A model generated the notes under the pieces. That model searched no databases. It was not told the DNA's origin and saw nothing but the letters and a program-made list of their open reading frames with translations. A stretch of DNA of 60,158 nt from Strigomonas culicis (taxonomy: Eukaryota > Euglenozoa > Kinetoplastea > Trypanosomatida > Trypanosomatidae): assembly GCA_000482145.1 (NCBI GenBank), contig AUXH01000038.1:1-60158 (forward strand), read 5' to 3'. Below, piece by piece: positions 49,101-58,183 of the stretch (positions within the stretch are counted from its first letter, which is position 1; the number at the start of each line of letters is the position of its first letter). Made by a program: the position numbers and the translations under genes.

Positions 49101-52100
49101 GCGTACTCCGGCAGCACGATGCGCGCGTAGGGCGTGTAGAGGAGCGCGATGGCCGCCGCGACGGCCGCGGCATCCATGAAGAGGACCGTGCGGCCCAGCG
49201 AGCACTGGATGCTCTCCTCCGTCCCCTCGCGCGAGTGCTGGACGTACAGCACCTGCGCGTCCTCGGTCACCTCCTGCGAGCCCTCCACCAGCGGCGAGAC
49301 GTCGAAGAGCGCGCGCATGCCGGCTACACCCATCCGCAGGTACGGCACCGTCAGCTGCGAGTCCTGCGTCGTCGTGAGCGACTCCGCGTTTGTCTGCCCG
49401 CTCGGGCCCCCCACGGCGGCCGTAATGTTCGTGTGCTGCGCCTTCAGCTGTCCGAGGGACACGTACACGGTGGTCGCCTCGTCCATCACCTGCAGGTCCA
49501 GCCCCACCAGCTGCACCTGCAGGCGGGTCTGCGTCGGCAGCGCCTTCTCCACCCCCGCGCTGCTTCCTGTAGTCAGCACCGCGACCGGGCCGGGGCTCTC
49601 GCCCCCCGCCGCGCGGGGAGGCGGGAGGAACACGTCCTGGCAGGCGAAGAGGTACGGCAGCCGCACCGGCGGGGCGCGCGCGCGGAGCTGGGCCGCCTGC
49701 TCCGCGAGACCGCGCTGCTTGGAGAGGGACGTGGTGGTGAGCAGGTGCCGCACAAAGCTCTGCAGCAGCAGCTCGTAGTAGTAGCGCTGTACGTGGATGC
49801 GGATGGCGTCCACGGTGCACGTGACGCGTCGCAGCACGTTGGAGACCTCGCCGCTGGCGGCGTCGAGCTCGTACTCCTCGCGATGGTTGAGGTGGACGGA
49901 GAAGGGACTCAGCAGCTGACGGTTGCGGTCGGAGAGCGTGCAGAGGCACGTCTTGACCACCTTCGCGTCCACCTCCACCTCCTTCGTCTGCGGGACGCCG
50001 CGCGCGCTCTGCTGCTGCACCTTGCGGACATTGAGGGACAGGGTCTCCGTCGACAGGAGGAGGCCATGCTGGAGATCCGCGACGCACGTGGGGTTGCTGC
50101 CGTGCTCCGCCATCACGAGGGCCATGCCGTAGAGAACCAAGTTCACGTTGGGCAGCGCGGACACCACGGTGGCGTCCGTCGTTGCATCGCCGGCCGCACC
50201 CGGGGCCGCGCTGACGCTGGACGCGGCGGCGGCCATGCCCCCCGCTGCGGGCGTGACACCCGGCGCCTCCGTCGCCGCACTCGCCTCCCGCCGCTCTTCC
50301 GCGAAGGTGGTGAGACTGCCCATGCGGCCGAGGCCGCCCTCGTCCAGCAGCTGCTGCAGCTGCAGCAGCTCCTGTGCGGCCGGGATGAGCAGCCAGGTCG
50401 GCGCCATCGTCCCGTGGATGCCCTTCTCACTGCTCTTCGAGAGCGTGAACCACACGGGCGTGTCCTTCCCGTCCGTCGCAGGCGCGTGTGCGCGGACCGG
50501 GGACGGCGGTGCGGCCGCACCTGGCTGCCCCGGCTCGCCAAACATCTCCTCCAGCACGTCCCGCTGCGCGGCGCCCGCGCCGCTGCTGCCCGACAGGCTC
50601 GACGTGGCGGCCACGGAGGGCGGCGGCGGCGGCGGCGGCGGCGGTATCAGGAGAAGGGGGCGCAGGACGGGCGGGCGGCACAGCTCCTCCCCTTCCGCCG
50701 CCTGCGCGTCTCGCTCCTCACTCAGAGACCACACTCCGTTCTGCGCGAACTGCTGGATGCTGAGCTCGCTGCTGGTCGTGGCGTCGCCGGCGCTCGAGGT
50801 CCGCCCCGATACGCCGCGGAGCTGGAGCAGGACCAGCGGCGCCAGCTGGTTCGTGGCGCCCACCATGGGCAGCGTGAGCCCCAGCTGCTGCACGGCGACC
50901 CGCATCGTGGCGGTCTGCCGCACCGTCACGTCCACCTCGGCCGCCTCCCGTCGCGCCATTGCTTCTTCGGTGGCGGACGTGCTGCCGGCCACCTCGTAGA
51001 CCTCCCAGCGACACAGCGGTGCGAGACCGTTACGCACCGTGAGGCTGAACACCGTGTCCTTGAGGTCGAACCAAAAGCGCGGCACGATGATCACATCCAG
51101 CGCGCCCATCTCCACCACCAGGTCCGTCGCCCGCTGCGGCTCGGCGCCGCTGCCATCGTCTGACCGCAGCACGGCGCTGTACGTCATGCGGAGCGCGTCC
51201 GCACTCGGTGCGTCCTTGGCGCGCTGTGGCTGGAGAAGGACGAACTGATTGCTGCCGTCACAGCATTCCCGCGGGTGGGTGCAAAAGGGGATCTGACTGA
51301 TGCTGTCACTGGTGTTGGGCGAGACGCTGCTCTTCTTCCTGTTTGCCTCCAGTGCGCCGCCGACATTCCACACGGAGAAGGAGGCGAGCGCCGCAGACGT
51401 GTCGAGGTAGGTGCCCTTGCCGTCCATGTTAACGGTCGCTGTGAGGCCCTCCAGCACAACGGCAATGCTCGCGACGCGCGGCGCTGCAGCGGCACCGGCA
51501 GTGGTGAGACGGTCCTGGAGGTGGAAACAGCAGTAGTCCACGCGAACGGTATACTGCGACCACTCCTCCAAGTCGCCTCGAGGCCCCTTCCTCGCGTGGA
51601 CGAGCGAGGCGGCCGCCACTGGCTCCGGCGCCTCCGGGAAGGGGACCTTCAAGTAGTTTTGAAACGGCCTTTCCATGTAGTTTGTGTACATAAACCGACA
51701 GAAGGAGGAAACATCCTTCAGCTTGCCGTGAAAGACCAGTTCCCCCACGCGTGTGTTTATTTTCTTCACGCTCTTCTCCATGTAGGTACTCTCAAACAGC
51801 GGCGCACAAAGACGCAGGCGCGTCTGGTCGAGCAGCGCGAGCATTCGGCTGTCCGCCGTCGCGGTGCTACGGTTCCCAGGCCTCTTGCTGTACAGGGTCA
51901 TCTTGTGAAACTCAACCTGGAATACACTGGCAATTGACTTCACGCGCCTCTCCGTCTCTTCCGTGCCTTCGTACGAAAAATTATAGATGTCCCGCAGGAC
52001 GATTTGTCTGCCGCTCAAACACTGGTACTCTTCCTCACCATTCTCACCCGTGAGGCTCTTCGCCGGAGGGGCAGTCGTAGACAGCGGCCGGAGTGCGACT

Positions 52101-55100
52101 TCACTGTTGGTGATCGCAATGTGCTTCTTCATGAGGGAGTGGTTGAAGACGGCATCCGCGATCGTGTATGCGGCGCTCGCCGGCGCCATGCTGGAGGAGG
52201 GCCGGGGCCATGGGGGCAGACGCATGGGAGACTGACCCTTCCCCGCTGCGCTGCACGTCTGGGAGGAGGGGTACAGGAAGGGCGGCCGATCGGCGAGCGT
52301 CACGCAGCGCGCGACGACACCGCGCGTGCCAATCTCGACGAGGCGCATGACATCCTCCTGGTTGTACTGCAGGTGCACGCCGTCCATCTGCACATGCAGC
52401 ACCTGCGCGAGGCGGAGACCGATGTCCGTGGTGCTGACCCGCTCCGGGGCAAAGGCGGCGCCGTGGCGCACAAAATCGGAGAAGGAAACCATCGGCAGCG
52501 GGCTGTCCACGTCGAAGGCAACCGTCACGGATCCCCCACTGGAGCCGGGGCTCGCTGGCAGCGGCCCGCACAGATCGACCCACTGCACAGGCTGCTTCCC
52601 GCCGGGGACAGGGGCGCAGAGCTTGGCGACGGGCGCCGCCATCGTCAGGCGTGTTTCCTTCCGCGCCAGGGACAGCTTGAAGTGCACCTCCGATGCCCCA
52701 CACGAGTACTGCGCGAGCGGCTGCCCTGCCTGCGGCGCGGCCTCCGCCGAAAACTCCACTGCATTGTCGGGGTAGTAGAGAAAGAGCTGCATGTTGCCAC
52801 ACGAGAAGTGCAGCTCCTGTTGCGTGAGGCCAAAGTGGAGGGCATCGGCGCAGCGGTACCGCTTCTCGACCTGCAGAAAGGCGGACGCCGAGCCGCTGGC
52901 CGCCTGCGCGGTCGCCGCGTCAATCCAGGGAAAGCACCGGATCATGTTGTTGTTATAGCTCAGCGCCTTGTTGGTCAGCACTCCCGTGATGTCGTACAAG
53001 AGCTCCAACGCCTGCGCGCAGGCGGACGTGAGGTGGACCTCCAGGGGCACCCCCTCGCGCACCTTCACCGTGGTGTCGATGGTGGAGCCATAGGCACCCG
53101 GCTGGTCCGCCAGCGCGGCAGAGACAAAGAGGCTTGGATTTGTCGCCGCTGCAGCCTCACCGATGTGGACGAGTGCCTGCTGCGTGTCCGCGGCAAGAAT
53201 CTGGAGCTGCGACGCATGCAGGGCGAACGTCTGAGAATGGTAGCACTGCTCACCGTCGACCACCAGACCGGCCAGACGAAGCTGAAACCCGCTCGCACTG
53301 TCACCACGGCTCGCGCCTTCATGAGGCACAAGTCGCTCCTCTTCCTCCAGCAGCTCCACCTGCAGCAGCTCTGGTACACGCAGCTGGAACGCCATGACCT
53401 TTTGCTTCCGCAGCTCCGCGGGCACCAGGTTCTCGAACTGCGATAGCACCTGCTCCGTTCTCGTGTAGACCCCACCACCGAAGAAGGGTAGAGAAGCCGC
53501 CGTCCCGCTGCCCTCGTCGCCGCTGGCGCGGTTGGGCGGCGCCCCGTTACGCGCAAGACACTCCTCAAGCTGCTGGAGCTCCTCCGCGCCCTTGCAGCAG
53601 AACTGGACGTGCTGGCACGGCACCATGTGCGATGCCGCCTCCAGCACCTTCATCGCGTCCTGCACCTTTTGCACCGTGGCCGCATCCATCGCACCGTCGC
53701 CGTCCGTGTCCTCCTTCTTCCTCTCGTTGTCGATGAGGCTCTGCTTCACAAACTGTTCCAGGAGGTAATAGTTGTGGTCGGCCAGTCGGGGAAAGTGGAG
53801 TGTCTCGTACAGCAGCTGCTTTGCTGCCAAGAAGCCTTGACGGCCTTGCCCTTCGTCCTGCGCGAGGCCACCCTGCTCGATAAAGAGATCCAGCACGTGC
53901 GTCTCCGGCGTGGCCCTGCTGCTCTCCCCCCTGCGGGTATGAAAGTGACCCTCCACGAGCTCGTAGCACTGCTGCGGGTACGTGGGCCGCGTGAGGTGGA
54001 AGACCACGAGTGAGCCCTTGCGCACCTCCACCCACCGCCGCTCGAGGCCGTCGCCGTCCCGTATGGCGGTCGGCGAGAAGGGCGCATAGTAAAGCTCCAT
54101 GGGACTGCGCTCCTCCTGTGTCTCCGTCAGGTACTGGCGATCCATCGCCGACACGCCCACGTGAAACAGCTCGACATCGTCTTGTCCGCGACCGTCCGCG
54201 GCGGGGAGCAGCGCCTCCTCGGCCCCCGCGGCGTGCCCGCGCTTCAGCAGCATGCGGCGCGAGACGGACTGGAAGTAATCGATGAGGAAGGACACGGTCG
54301 TGCAGAAGACGGAGAGCCGACTCCGCGAGAGGGATAGGCGCAGCCCGCTGCCCTCTGCCGCCGCGCCGTCGCCCCCGGTCGCCTCGACGAGGAGCGTCAG
54401 GCTCGCGTAGTCGAGCTGGGCGCGGGGCAGCACGTTGCGCTTCGCGAGGATGGTGAGCGCGGTGGGGTGCAGTAGGTACGCCCACTGGGGCTGCTGGTCC
54501 GATGCCAGGGGTTCGTACAGGCAGCTGAGAGAGAAGGCACCGATGGAGAGGTTTATATGATCCACCCAGTCCTCCTCACGGCTGCCGAACGACCCGTCGG
54601 GGTCCGCGACCGCCGTCGTGCGCTGCAGCCGCCGCGACTTCTGCGCGAAGTCGTTCTGCACGACGATGTCCCTGCACACGACGCAGCTCTCCTGCCTGCC
54701 GGGCACCTCCACAATGAAGAAGGAGAAGCCGCTCAACCGCATCTCCCACTCCAGCAAGGACTGCAGGTCGATGCACTGCGTCAGCGTGGTGAGGCGCGCA
54801 CGGCCGTCCTGCAGGTCCTGCCGCTCCCGCGCGGAGATCGTCATGCGGGTGCCCTCGAAGGGGTTGTAAGCGGGCACCGCCTCCCTGTGGGCCTGTGGCG
54901 CGATGGCCGCGCCGCGCGCCCCCTTGGTCTCCTTCGCACCGGCGCGCGGCACCGCGTAGGGCTCCAAACAGGTGAGGCAGAAGTCCACGAGCTTCTCCAG
55001 CCAGCTGAGGTCGACGTGCACCTTCACCGGCCGCAGCGCCGTCTGGCAGAGGTACGGGGCCTCCGCCGGCTGCAGCTGCTCTGGCAGCCGCCGCTGCAGT

Positions 55101-57397
55101 GTGAGCGCGAAGGCGGCCGCATGCTTCTGCGTCTGACACGTCTCCTGAAAGCGCAGCGCGTTGTTGTGCAGCAAGACGTGCTCCAAAAAGGCATCCGCGC
55201 GCCGCACGTCGCTGTCGACGTCCCTGTCCCTGTACGTCCCCTCCTCGGTTTCCACTTCCACGATCGGGTGCAGTTTGCCCTTGGCGCCCGCGCCGGCACC
55301 GGAGCCCTTCCGCGCCGTGAGGTTGCTGCTCTGGCTGCGCCGGCTGTCGTCACTCAAGAGAGAGACCATGCCCAGCTGCTCCGCCGCCAGCCACAGGTCG
55401 ACGGCCCCCTCCGCGGTGCCCTCGATGCCGGCCGTCAGCTGCTTCATGCGCAGCGTGAGAAAGCCGGTGTGCTTACTGGAGTCGCAGAAGTCCAGCGCGC
55501 TCGAGGCAAAGGAGAGGTACACGCGCCACTGCGCGGTCTCCACCGCACCGCCGGGGCTGCCGGCTCCGCCGCCGACGGAAGGCGCGCGGGGCGACCCGGT
55601 GGCCGCCGCGGCCACCGGCGTCACCTTGGCCAGCTCGCGCGCCTCCTCGGCGGAGAGCCCGAACTCCTTCGCGACGGCGATGCGCTCCGTCTCGGTCAGC
55701 CGCTCCGCGCTGACGAGGTGCATCATGTTCTTGATCTGCGCGCGCACCTCCGGCGGCTCGTCCTCGAACTGCTCCTCCGCCTTCGCCTTGGCCTTGCTGA
55801 CCGTGGCGCTGCTGGGCGCGCTGCCGGACCACCAAGACGAGAGCCAGCCCTTGGAGGCGGGCGGCGCCGGGGCCTGCGCCGCGGCCAGCACGTCATCCTC
55901 GCTCTTGCGGGCGGCCTTCAGCTTCTGCTGCTGCTGGGAGTGGGTGTCTTTCAGCTTCTTGTACTCGGTGCGCTCGAGGCCGACCTCCTCGATCGCCATC
56001 CGGCGCGCGAGCTTGATCGTCTCGACCGGCAGGTCCCCCTCCTCCATGCACTGCAGCTGCTTCGCCTCCACGGGCGTGATGGGCTCCGTCCACGCCGCCG
56101 CGCGCAGCTGTGTGCGCCGGCTGCGCTTGTACAGCTGGATGTACACCTGGCGCTTCTTGCGCATCTCGATCACCTTCTTCCACGAGAAGGTGGTGGACCG
56201 GCGCGGCCCCGTCGCGCTCTCTTTTCCCGCCGCGCTGCTGGCGCCGCCGCTGACCTGCCTCCTCTTGCGAATGGTCAGCAGGGTGGACTGGATGGCGTAC
56301 CGCCACCACGCGCGCGGGTCCTCCGTGGGCGTGGCGCCCACCGGACGCAGCAGCCGCCGTTCCTCCTGCTCCTGCGCGGACAGGATCTCCTTCAGCAGGG
56401 CGGTGCCGACGCGCATCTGCTCGGTGCGCAGCGCGGTCTGCACCGGTGTGAGCGAGATGCCGAGGAGGTAGCTCGGCTGCGTGCGGTCGTAGGGGATGGG
56501 CTGGTACTGCAGCTTGATGCCCACGTTGAAGGGGTACACAATGCGCGTCTCCTTCGTCGCCGCCGCGGCCGCGTCGGCCGGCGCGAGCGAGATCCCAATG
56601 CCGTTGATGAGCATCACCTTGTGCATCATCTTGAGCTGGATCGGGCTGAAGCAGGGCTCGTACTTTTCGTTGCAGGAGTAGCTCCGTATCTCGTCGATGT
56701 GGAGCGCCAGGACGGTCCCGCCGCGGCCGTCATACTCCCCACTGGCACTATTGCTCTTCGCCCGCTTGGAGCTCGCCGGGGTGGCCGCCTCCGCTTCACC
56801 AGGAAAGAGCCCCCTGTACTGCACCGTGACCCGCTTCAGCTCCAACTTCACGTTATTAATCATACACGACTTGAGACGCGCCATGAAGGTGTTCGTGGAG
56901 GCGTCCTCCGCCTCCTCCTTCGCGGCGCCTTTCTTGCTGCTGCTGCTGCTGCTGCTGCCTGTGGTCACGGCAGCTGCCGCCGCGGCGGCCACCTCCGCAA
57001 GCTTCCGCGCCTCCTCCTCCTCCCACTGCACGAGCATGGCTTCTTCCGAGATCTCCAGCTCGCGCCGGCGGCGCTGCATGGCGTCGAGCAGGCACTGGGT
57101 GATGTCGTACTGCGCGCTGCGCTTCTCCTCCAGCGAGAGACACACGCCGTCCATGACCATGACGACACTTTCGGACTGTAAGTGCGACCATGGGATGGTC
57201 ACGACAAGGTCCTCGATGACGCCATCCGCGACACAGAAGGGCACGTCTAACAGGCGGAGTGCGTCCTTGCGGAAGCGCAGGTTTTTGAGGTGCACGTTGC
57301 CACCCCAGAGCGATATTTTGACCTGCTCGGTGTCAATGTTTTGAAAGTACTCACCCAAGTAGGTTGTGAGGAATCCCGCCACTATCTTGTCGAACAT
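43148..57397 (-). CDS. VPS13: VPS13-family bridge-like lipid-transfer protein, 4749 aa
   Basis: VPS13 proteins move phospholipids in bulk between organelles at contact sites through a long hydrophobic groove. The N-terminus is a clear chorein domain (MFDKIVAGFLTTYLGEYFQN, then VKISLWGGNVHLKNLRF and a conserved GVIEDLVVTIPW, residues 1-75). Near residue 525 SKGWLSSWWSG matches the Gly/Trp motif common in this family. Five repeats with the conserved Asn of the VAB adaptor-binding domain are visible at about 3409, 3560, 3706, 3837 and 4032 (LENKLHFPL, IRNAVNLPL, IFNQTQHVL, IINQSPRGF, LENRTDYMM). The DUF1162/SHR-BD region overlaps them, and a helical ATG2-C-like segment lies near 4440-4500. At 4749 residues it is longer than the human paralogues (about 3100-4400). 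Low-complexity insertions, for example a Pro run near 2250, contribute to the size. Frame is intact over 14 kb. Confidence 0.93.
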   Translation of the reverse strand: MFDKIVAGFLTTYLGEYFQNIDTEQVKISLWGGNVHLKNLRFRKDALRLLDVPFCVADGVIEDLVVTIPWSHLQSESVVMVMDGVCLSLEEKRSAQYDITQCLLDAMQRRRRELEISEEAMLVQWEEEEARKLAEVAAAAAAAVTTGSSSSSSSKKGAAKEEAEDASTNTFMARLKSCMINNVKLELKRVTVQYRGLFPGEAEAATPASSKRAKSNSASGEYDGRGGTVLALHIDEIRSYSCNEKYEPCFSPIQLKMMHKVMLINGIGISLAPADAAAAATKETRIVYPFNVGIKLQYQPIPYDRTQPSYLLGISLTPVQTALRTEQMRVGTALLKEILSAQEQEERRLLRPVGATPTEDPRAWWRYAIQSTLLTIRKRRQVSGGASSAAGKESATGPRRSTTFSWKKVIEMRKKRQVYIQLYKRSRRTQLRAAAWTEPITPVEAKQLQCMEEGDLPVETIKLARRMAIEEVGLERTEYKKLKDTHSQQQQKLKAARKSEDDVLAAAQAPAPPASKGWLSSWWSGSAPSSATVSKAKAKAEEQFEDEPPEVRAQIKNMMHLVSAERLTETERIAVAKEFGLSAEEARELAKVTPVAAAATGSPRAPSVGGGAGSPGGAVETAQWRVYLSFASSALDFCDSSKHTGFLTLRMKQLTAGIEGTAEGAVDLWLAAEQLGMVSLLSDDSRRSQSSNLTARKGSGAGAGAKGKLHPIVEVETEEGTYRDRDVDSDVRRADAFLEHVLLHNNALRFQETCQTQKHAAAFALTLQRRLPEQLQPAEAPYLCQTALRPVKVHVDLSWLEKLVDFCLTCLEPYAVPRAGAKETKGARGAAIAPQAHREAVPAYNPFEGTRMTISARERQDLQDGRARLTTLTQCIDLQSLLEWEMRLSGFSFFIVEVPGRQESCVVCRDIVVQNDFAQKSRRLQRTTAVADPDGSFGSREEDWVDHINLSIGAFSLSCLYEPLASDQQPQWAYLLHPTALTILAKRNVLPRAQLDYASLTLLVEATGGDGAAAEGSGLRLSLSRSRLSVFCTTVSFLIDYFQSVSRRMLLKRGHAAGAEEALLPAADGRGQDDVELFHVGVSAMDRQYLTETQEERSPMELYYAPFSPTAIRDGDGLERRWVEVRKGSLVVFHLTRPTYPQQCYELVEGHFHTRRGESSRATPETHVLDLFIEQGGLAQDEGQGRQGFLAAKQLLYETLHFPRLADHNYYLLEQFVKQSLIDNERKKEDTDGDGAMDAATVQKVQDAMKVLEAASHMVPCQHVQFCCKGAEELQQLEECLARNGAPPNRASGDEGSGTAASLPFFGGGVYTRTEQVLSQFENLVPAELRKQKVMAFQLRVPELLQVELLEEEERLVPHEGASRGDSASGFQLRLAGLVVDGEQCYHSQTFALHASQLQILAADTQQALVHIGEAAAATNPSLFVSAALADQPGAYGSTIDTTVKVREGVPLEVHLTSACAQALELLYDITGVLTNKALSYNNNMIRCFPWIDAATAQAASGSASAFLQVEKRYRCADALHFGLTQQELHFSCGNMQLFLYYPDNAVEFSAEAAPQAGQPLAQYSCGASEVHFKLSLARKETRLTMAAPVAKLCAPVPGGKQPVQWVDLCGPLPASPGSSGGSVTVAFDVDSPLPMVSFSDFVRHGAAFAPERVSTTDIGLRLAQVLHVQMDGVHLQYNQEDVMRLVEIGTRGVVARCVTLADRPPFLYPSSQTCSAAGKGQSPMRLPPWPRPSSSMAPASAAYTIADAVFNHSLMKKHIAITNSEVALRPLSTTAPPAKSLTGENGEEEYQCLSGRQIVLRDIYNFSYEGTEETERRVKSIASVFQVEFHKMTLYSKRPGNRSTATADSRMLALLDQTRLRLCAPLFESTYMEKSVKKINTRVGELVFHGKLKDVSSFCRFMYTNYMERPFQNYLKVPFPEAPEPVAAASLVHARKGPRGDLEEWSQYTVRVDYCCFHLQDRLTTAGAAAAPRVASIAVVLEGLTATVNMDGKGTYLDTSAALASFSVWNVGGALEANRKKSSVSPNTSDSISQIPFCTHPRECCDGSNQFVLLQPQRAKDAPSADALRMTYSAVLRSDDGSGAEPQRATDLVVEMGALDVIIVPRFWFDLKDTVFSLTVRNGLAPLCRWEVYEVAGSTSATEEAMARREAAEVDVTVRQTATMRVAVQQLGLTLPMVGATNQLAPLVLLQLRGVSGRTSSAGDATTSSELSIQQFAQNGVWSLSEERDAQAAEGEELCRPPVLRPLLLIPPPPPPPPPSVAATSSLSGSSGAGAAQRDVLEEMFGEPGQPGAAAPPSPVRAHAPATDGKDTPVWFTLSKSSEKGIHGTMAPTWLLIPAAQELLQLQQLLDEGGLGRMGSLTTFAEERREASAATEAPGVTPAAGGMAAAASSVSAAPGAAGDATTDATVVSALPNVNLVLYGMALVMAEHGSNPTCVADLQHGLLLSTETLSLNVRKVQQQSARGVPQTKEVEVDAKVVKTCLCTLSDRNRQLLSPFSVHLNHREEYELDAASGEVSNVLRRVTCTVDAIRIHVQRYYYELLLQSFVRHLLTTTSLSKQRGLAEQAAQLRARAPPVRLPYLFACQDVFLPPPRAAGGESPGPVAVLTTGSSAGVEKALPTQTRLQVQLVGLDLQVMDEATTVYVSLGQLKAQHTNITAAVGGPSGQTNAESLTTTQDSQLTVPYLRMGVAGMRALFDVSPLVEGSQEVTEDAQVLYVQHSREGTEESIQCSLGRTVLFMDAAAVAAAIALLYTPYARIVLPEYALRDVQIVERDLTLSKDLVLNARIKMHVANTLFNTVTINGNGHHIHFKDKGEVLLSVDEGMTLRIVNAVLHLHGQPLDYYASLGNGSYIVADRPSNEYVLTEPAPKAKNLLGTEAAAAVSTAVAAPSASGSAAAAPLALHRTIHAKGNVHVYLTEPQPTVGSSHKGSRAAKQYAQCLHLQATISGSLESGADSSMKATFQLQDCSLCSEFTTTNNDVVERTELSSNCSLTAVFTTARATETARAVTTAIQKQVLEVKAPEGVEIRLRYSDIALCTKAFQHADGALRVAMGNIEVAAFTDLLASEKKQESVKTQEPIDANSSLTAGGNASPKPPDTDLPTVSYLSFELPFISFFFINDSATVDMPLFHLLLDHVHTPIGEQRREATKWHLSVHFTAEYYDMDISAWVPFLEKVEADFVFKQKKGREVSNRSSLVRNSSIMNAFPDSMAEQRDSVRFGVHVRPTRVHVSPFLLHSVRRLLLLRDHFEKERLLVDTFAAEERDLSEKEEFFAYKLQQLALMSPLKIEFTTTNSSDAGRFPKTQSLGLGQEFAFSFPRINGREIPPSQQCIYLSIGDSADDTKRAGGGAKSSSGAASGQPQMIPIFNRGLQQVMLRKGALAYPLIVEVSVGEGMKKVRFRSNVTLENKLHFPLVLANGIGQVLPQQSLCIPVEQLRERIEFVPVGEEGASQSCGLGIRYENLPDLQGQTFLCVSTAFNAGQTDKTKKSSISGASSSVKPLYKGNDYTIMASPQPPCTYLLLHVRQPPQQRGWQRVNEVPTSDESMLGDDCACTFTAPFFIRNAVNLPLKVTLLTRTGASGNNKDLNLKKLATPWTLPLDLVKMATSSCVYYAIKSLHIHPDVSYGVTEIDPLHDIFMTLEVELPNGSKVGLGPKGFAPACIFAPSSDNNKTLATSITLEDARSGNTLIFNLVYANDEVTITCPYFIFNQTQHVLFMSDRNPQRGDVQPIAGLIRPDQNSITPSDGQPFLYNTEHTDQTSDDKCVLYTRIGYDSDVGGQLQWTNWSDPIPITTLREDGYIVCSCANNKQRYLTLSYSVELAPGELSEFTRYIVLRPRWIIINQSPRGFRFSQNVGVASSTKVGKREDTPEVHVGSGAVQILSTLQRSHNTRSYGSASAALVSRNAEEFGEARLQVCFDADAAAAISDAQYSTSFSIEGMGEYSFNIRHQKMSKLSDYWPQSPPNESHSAVTKSESRYDKPDVLPPIQPEDIIEKNGELYMKRMETEVMTVSCYRRATSVLYVVVTIAEVAPFVLENRTDYMMYVQQRGLPITMNIYPKTTKNYTWENAQSPSTLMLWACDGDRRRLSEPVTINFDPGLAMRSTQAQFQQEMVLTETSGKVLFVRVRGIHGSSYAISITNEPTIDAYCSSLYPQCYYRFAMDALYALCTTLDRTDHILLTVKPIEVSYEQGALVTEGDAGAAANSFKGDKQRIDIRLNTIQIDDERPTMKEKVVFQLVDTVSATYARMTRNLMRTTPILILPDVTAILAPMELHLEDSFLYDTLEYMSMMTEAWGIGARQSRQRGKAASDAAVRRNASHSRNANPLKTTFTESCPWVKDSVAVAAAGSAGGDDSSPTTANPSLHARPSAVPAATAAREANKAKMLQLLKRRKKKRAEVEWTHQVVFMSRFYVEKLLVSISLYRSPGSKNDPIWKSLGIFSLLIRSIRDAHFNWPAIDQTNVCQSIWMLAECYQQQYKDRLRRQLPNLLQAAGLRVVKGFMTDLLQVHLPLVGRGEGSFNPQRQKARQGRRREARFAKDQNAPPDGARGVLQRSGGGSVWLPAGATREQIQRIATLSQKLSFEHFLAQSSPSEVKQFAFLFLRHALRATNAWPTYNVATHRGDNSPSAAERSRRSAVESPALDLLQQFGAASQYIMRRQRLASMCSNCVEVEQLRTLYLEADPPMPLPPPREGLVTIGNAAHHLTWHELCKVCTDSEIRNNGSVWLDGQIGLPQNVIHVIKLDDYDAKESR

Positions 57398-57499
57398 TTT
57401 GGGTTTCCTGTTTTGCTGTTTATTGGACCTCTGTTACTGTCTATTCAATGTATAAGCAAGTGCTAAGGCTAATCGACAAATATGATCAATGAGTTCGAG

Positions 57500-57515
57500 A
57501 GACTCCAACGAGTCT
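57500..57515. repeat. Small stem-loop upstream of VPS13
   Basis: AGACTC and GAGTCT around a four-nt loop, about 105 bp upstream of the VPS13 ATG and possibly within its 5' UTR. Confidence 0.45.
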
Positions 57516-57550
57516 TTATATAAGCGTGTGCGGTTGCGTATTAGAAATTG

Positions 57551-57580
57551 CTAAATAAAAAAACAAGACCTTTTAACCAG
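57551..57580 (-). other. Possible spliced-leader acceptor of VPS13
   Basis: GTCTTGTTTTTTTATTT ends in AG at 57551-57552 on the transcribed strand, giving a 5' UTR of about 153 nt. Stronger T runs lie further upstream (57613-57635), so the site is uncertain. Confidence 0.35.
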
Positions 57581-57776
57581 AAAAATCAAAACGGAAAGTC
57601 GTCCCCAACGATAAAAAAAAGTAAAAAAAAAACGAAGAAACAACAGCAAAAGCAAAGATAAATTGTATTAATGATTTATAATTTATATTACACTTTTCAA
57701 ATTGGCAGTGTTAACGGAAATAAGAAAAGAGAGCAAGAAGAAGGGAAAAAAAAAGTAATGCATGTCATGCTAATCT

Positions 57777-57796
57777 CCACAGCATAATTGCTGTGG
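57777..57796. repeat. Perfect 8-bp stem with TAAT loop
   Basis: CCACAGCA and TGCTGTGG around TAAT, a GC-containing hairpin in otherwise AT-rich spacer, about 390 nt after the dehydrogenase stop codon. The sequence is near-symmetric, so it folds on either strand. Confidence 0.65.
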
Positions 57797-58183
57797 CGCA
57801 GACAAACAGTTTAATGCATAGCAATTACAACGAGAAGACGCACCATATGGGGCTTATCTCTTTCACACCACATACATATATAAGAAAGGTATGTAGACTA
57901 ATAAAAATGATAAAGAAAAATGTGATTCGCTTTCAAATGCTATCGGAGAGAGAAGCCGCAATAATGGCGTTCGCAAGTCATAATGAATACTAAAGGTCAA
58001 CGTGAGATTAAAAAAGGAGAATAAAAAAGCAATCTTGGTGCGATTGATAGAAGTGAAAAGAAACAACACATCTATACAAAGAGATGTACAACAAGTGCAC
58101 CAGAAAAAAAAAATGAATGCCTTAGGCACGTAAGGTCAACAGAGAATTAGAAAGATCGAATCACGGTAGAGCAGTTGCGGAAC

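Larger units (their letters stand above)
57398..58183. other. Intergenic region, 786 bp
   Basis: 5' UTR of VPS13 on the left and 3' UTR of the complete dehydrogenase on the right. AT-rich, with two stem-loops (57500-57515 and 57777-57796). No protein or tRNA gene that I can support. Confidence 0.6.

Noticed and set aside
48884..51163. 759-codon plus-strand frame over VPS13
   Set aside because: Antisense shadow; VPS13 homology on the minus strand is clear.
57470..57530. tRNA-like stretch containing GTTCGAGA
   Set aside because: A GAGT/ACTC stem with a seven-nt loop imitates a T arm, but the fifth pair fails, and no acceptor stem, anticodon arm or A box could be found.
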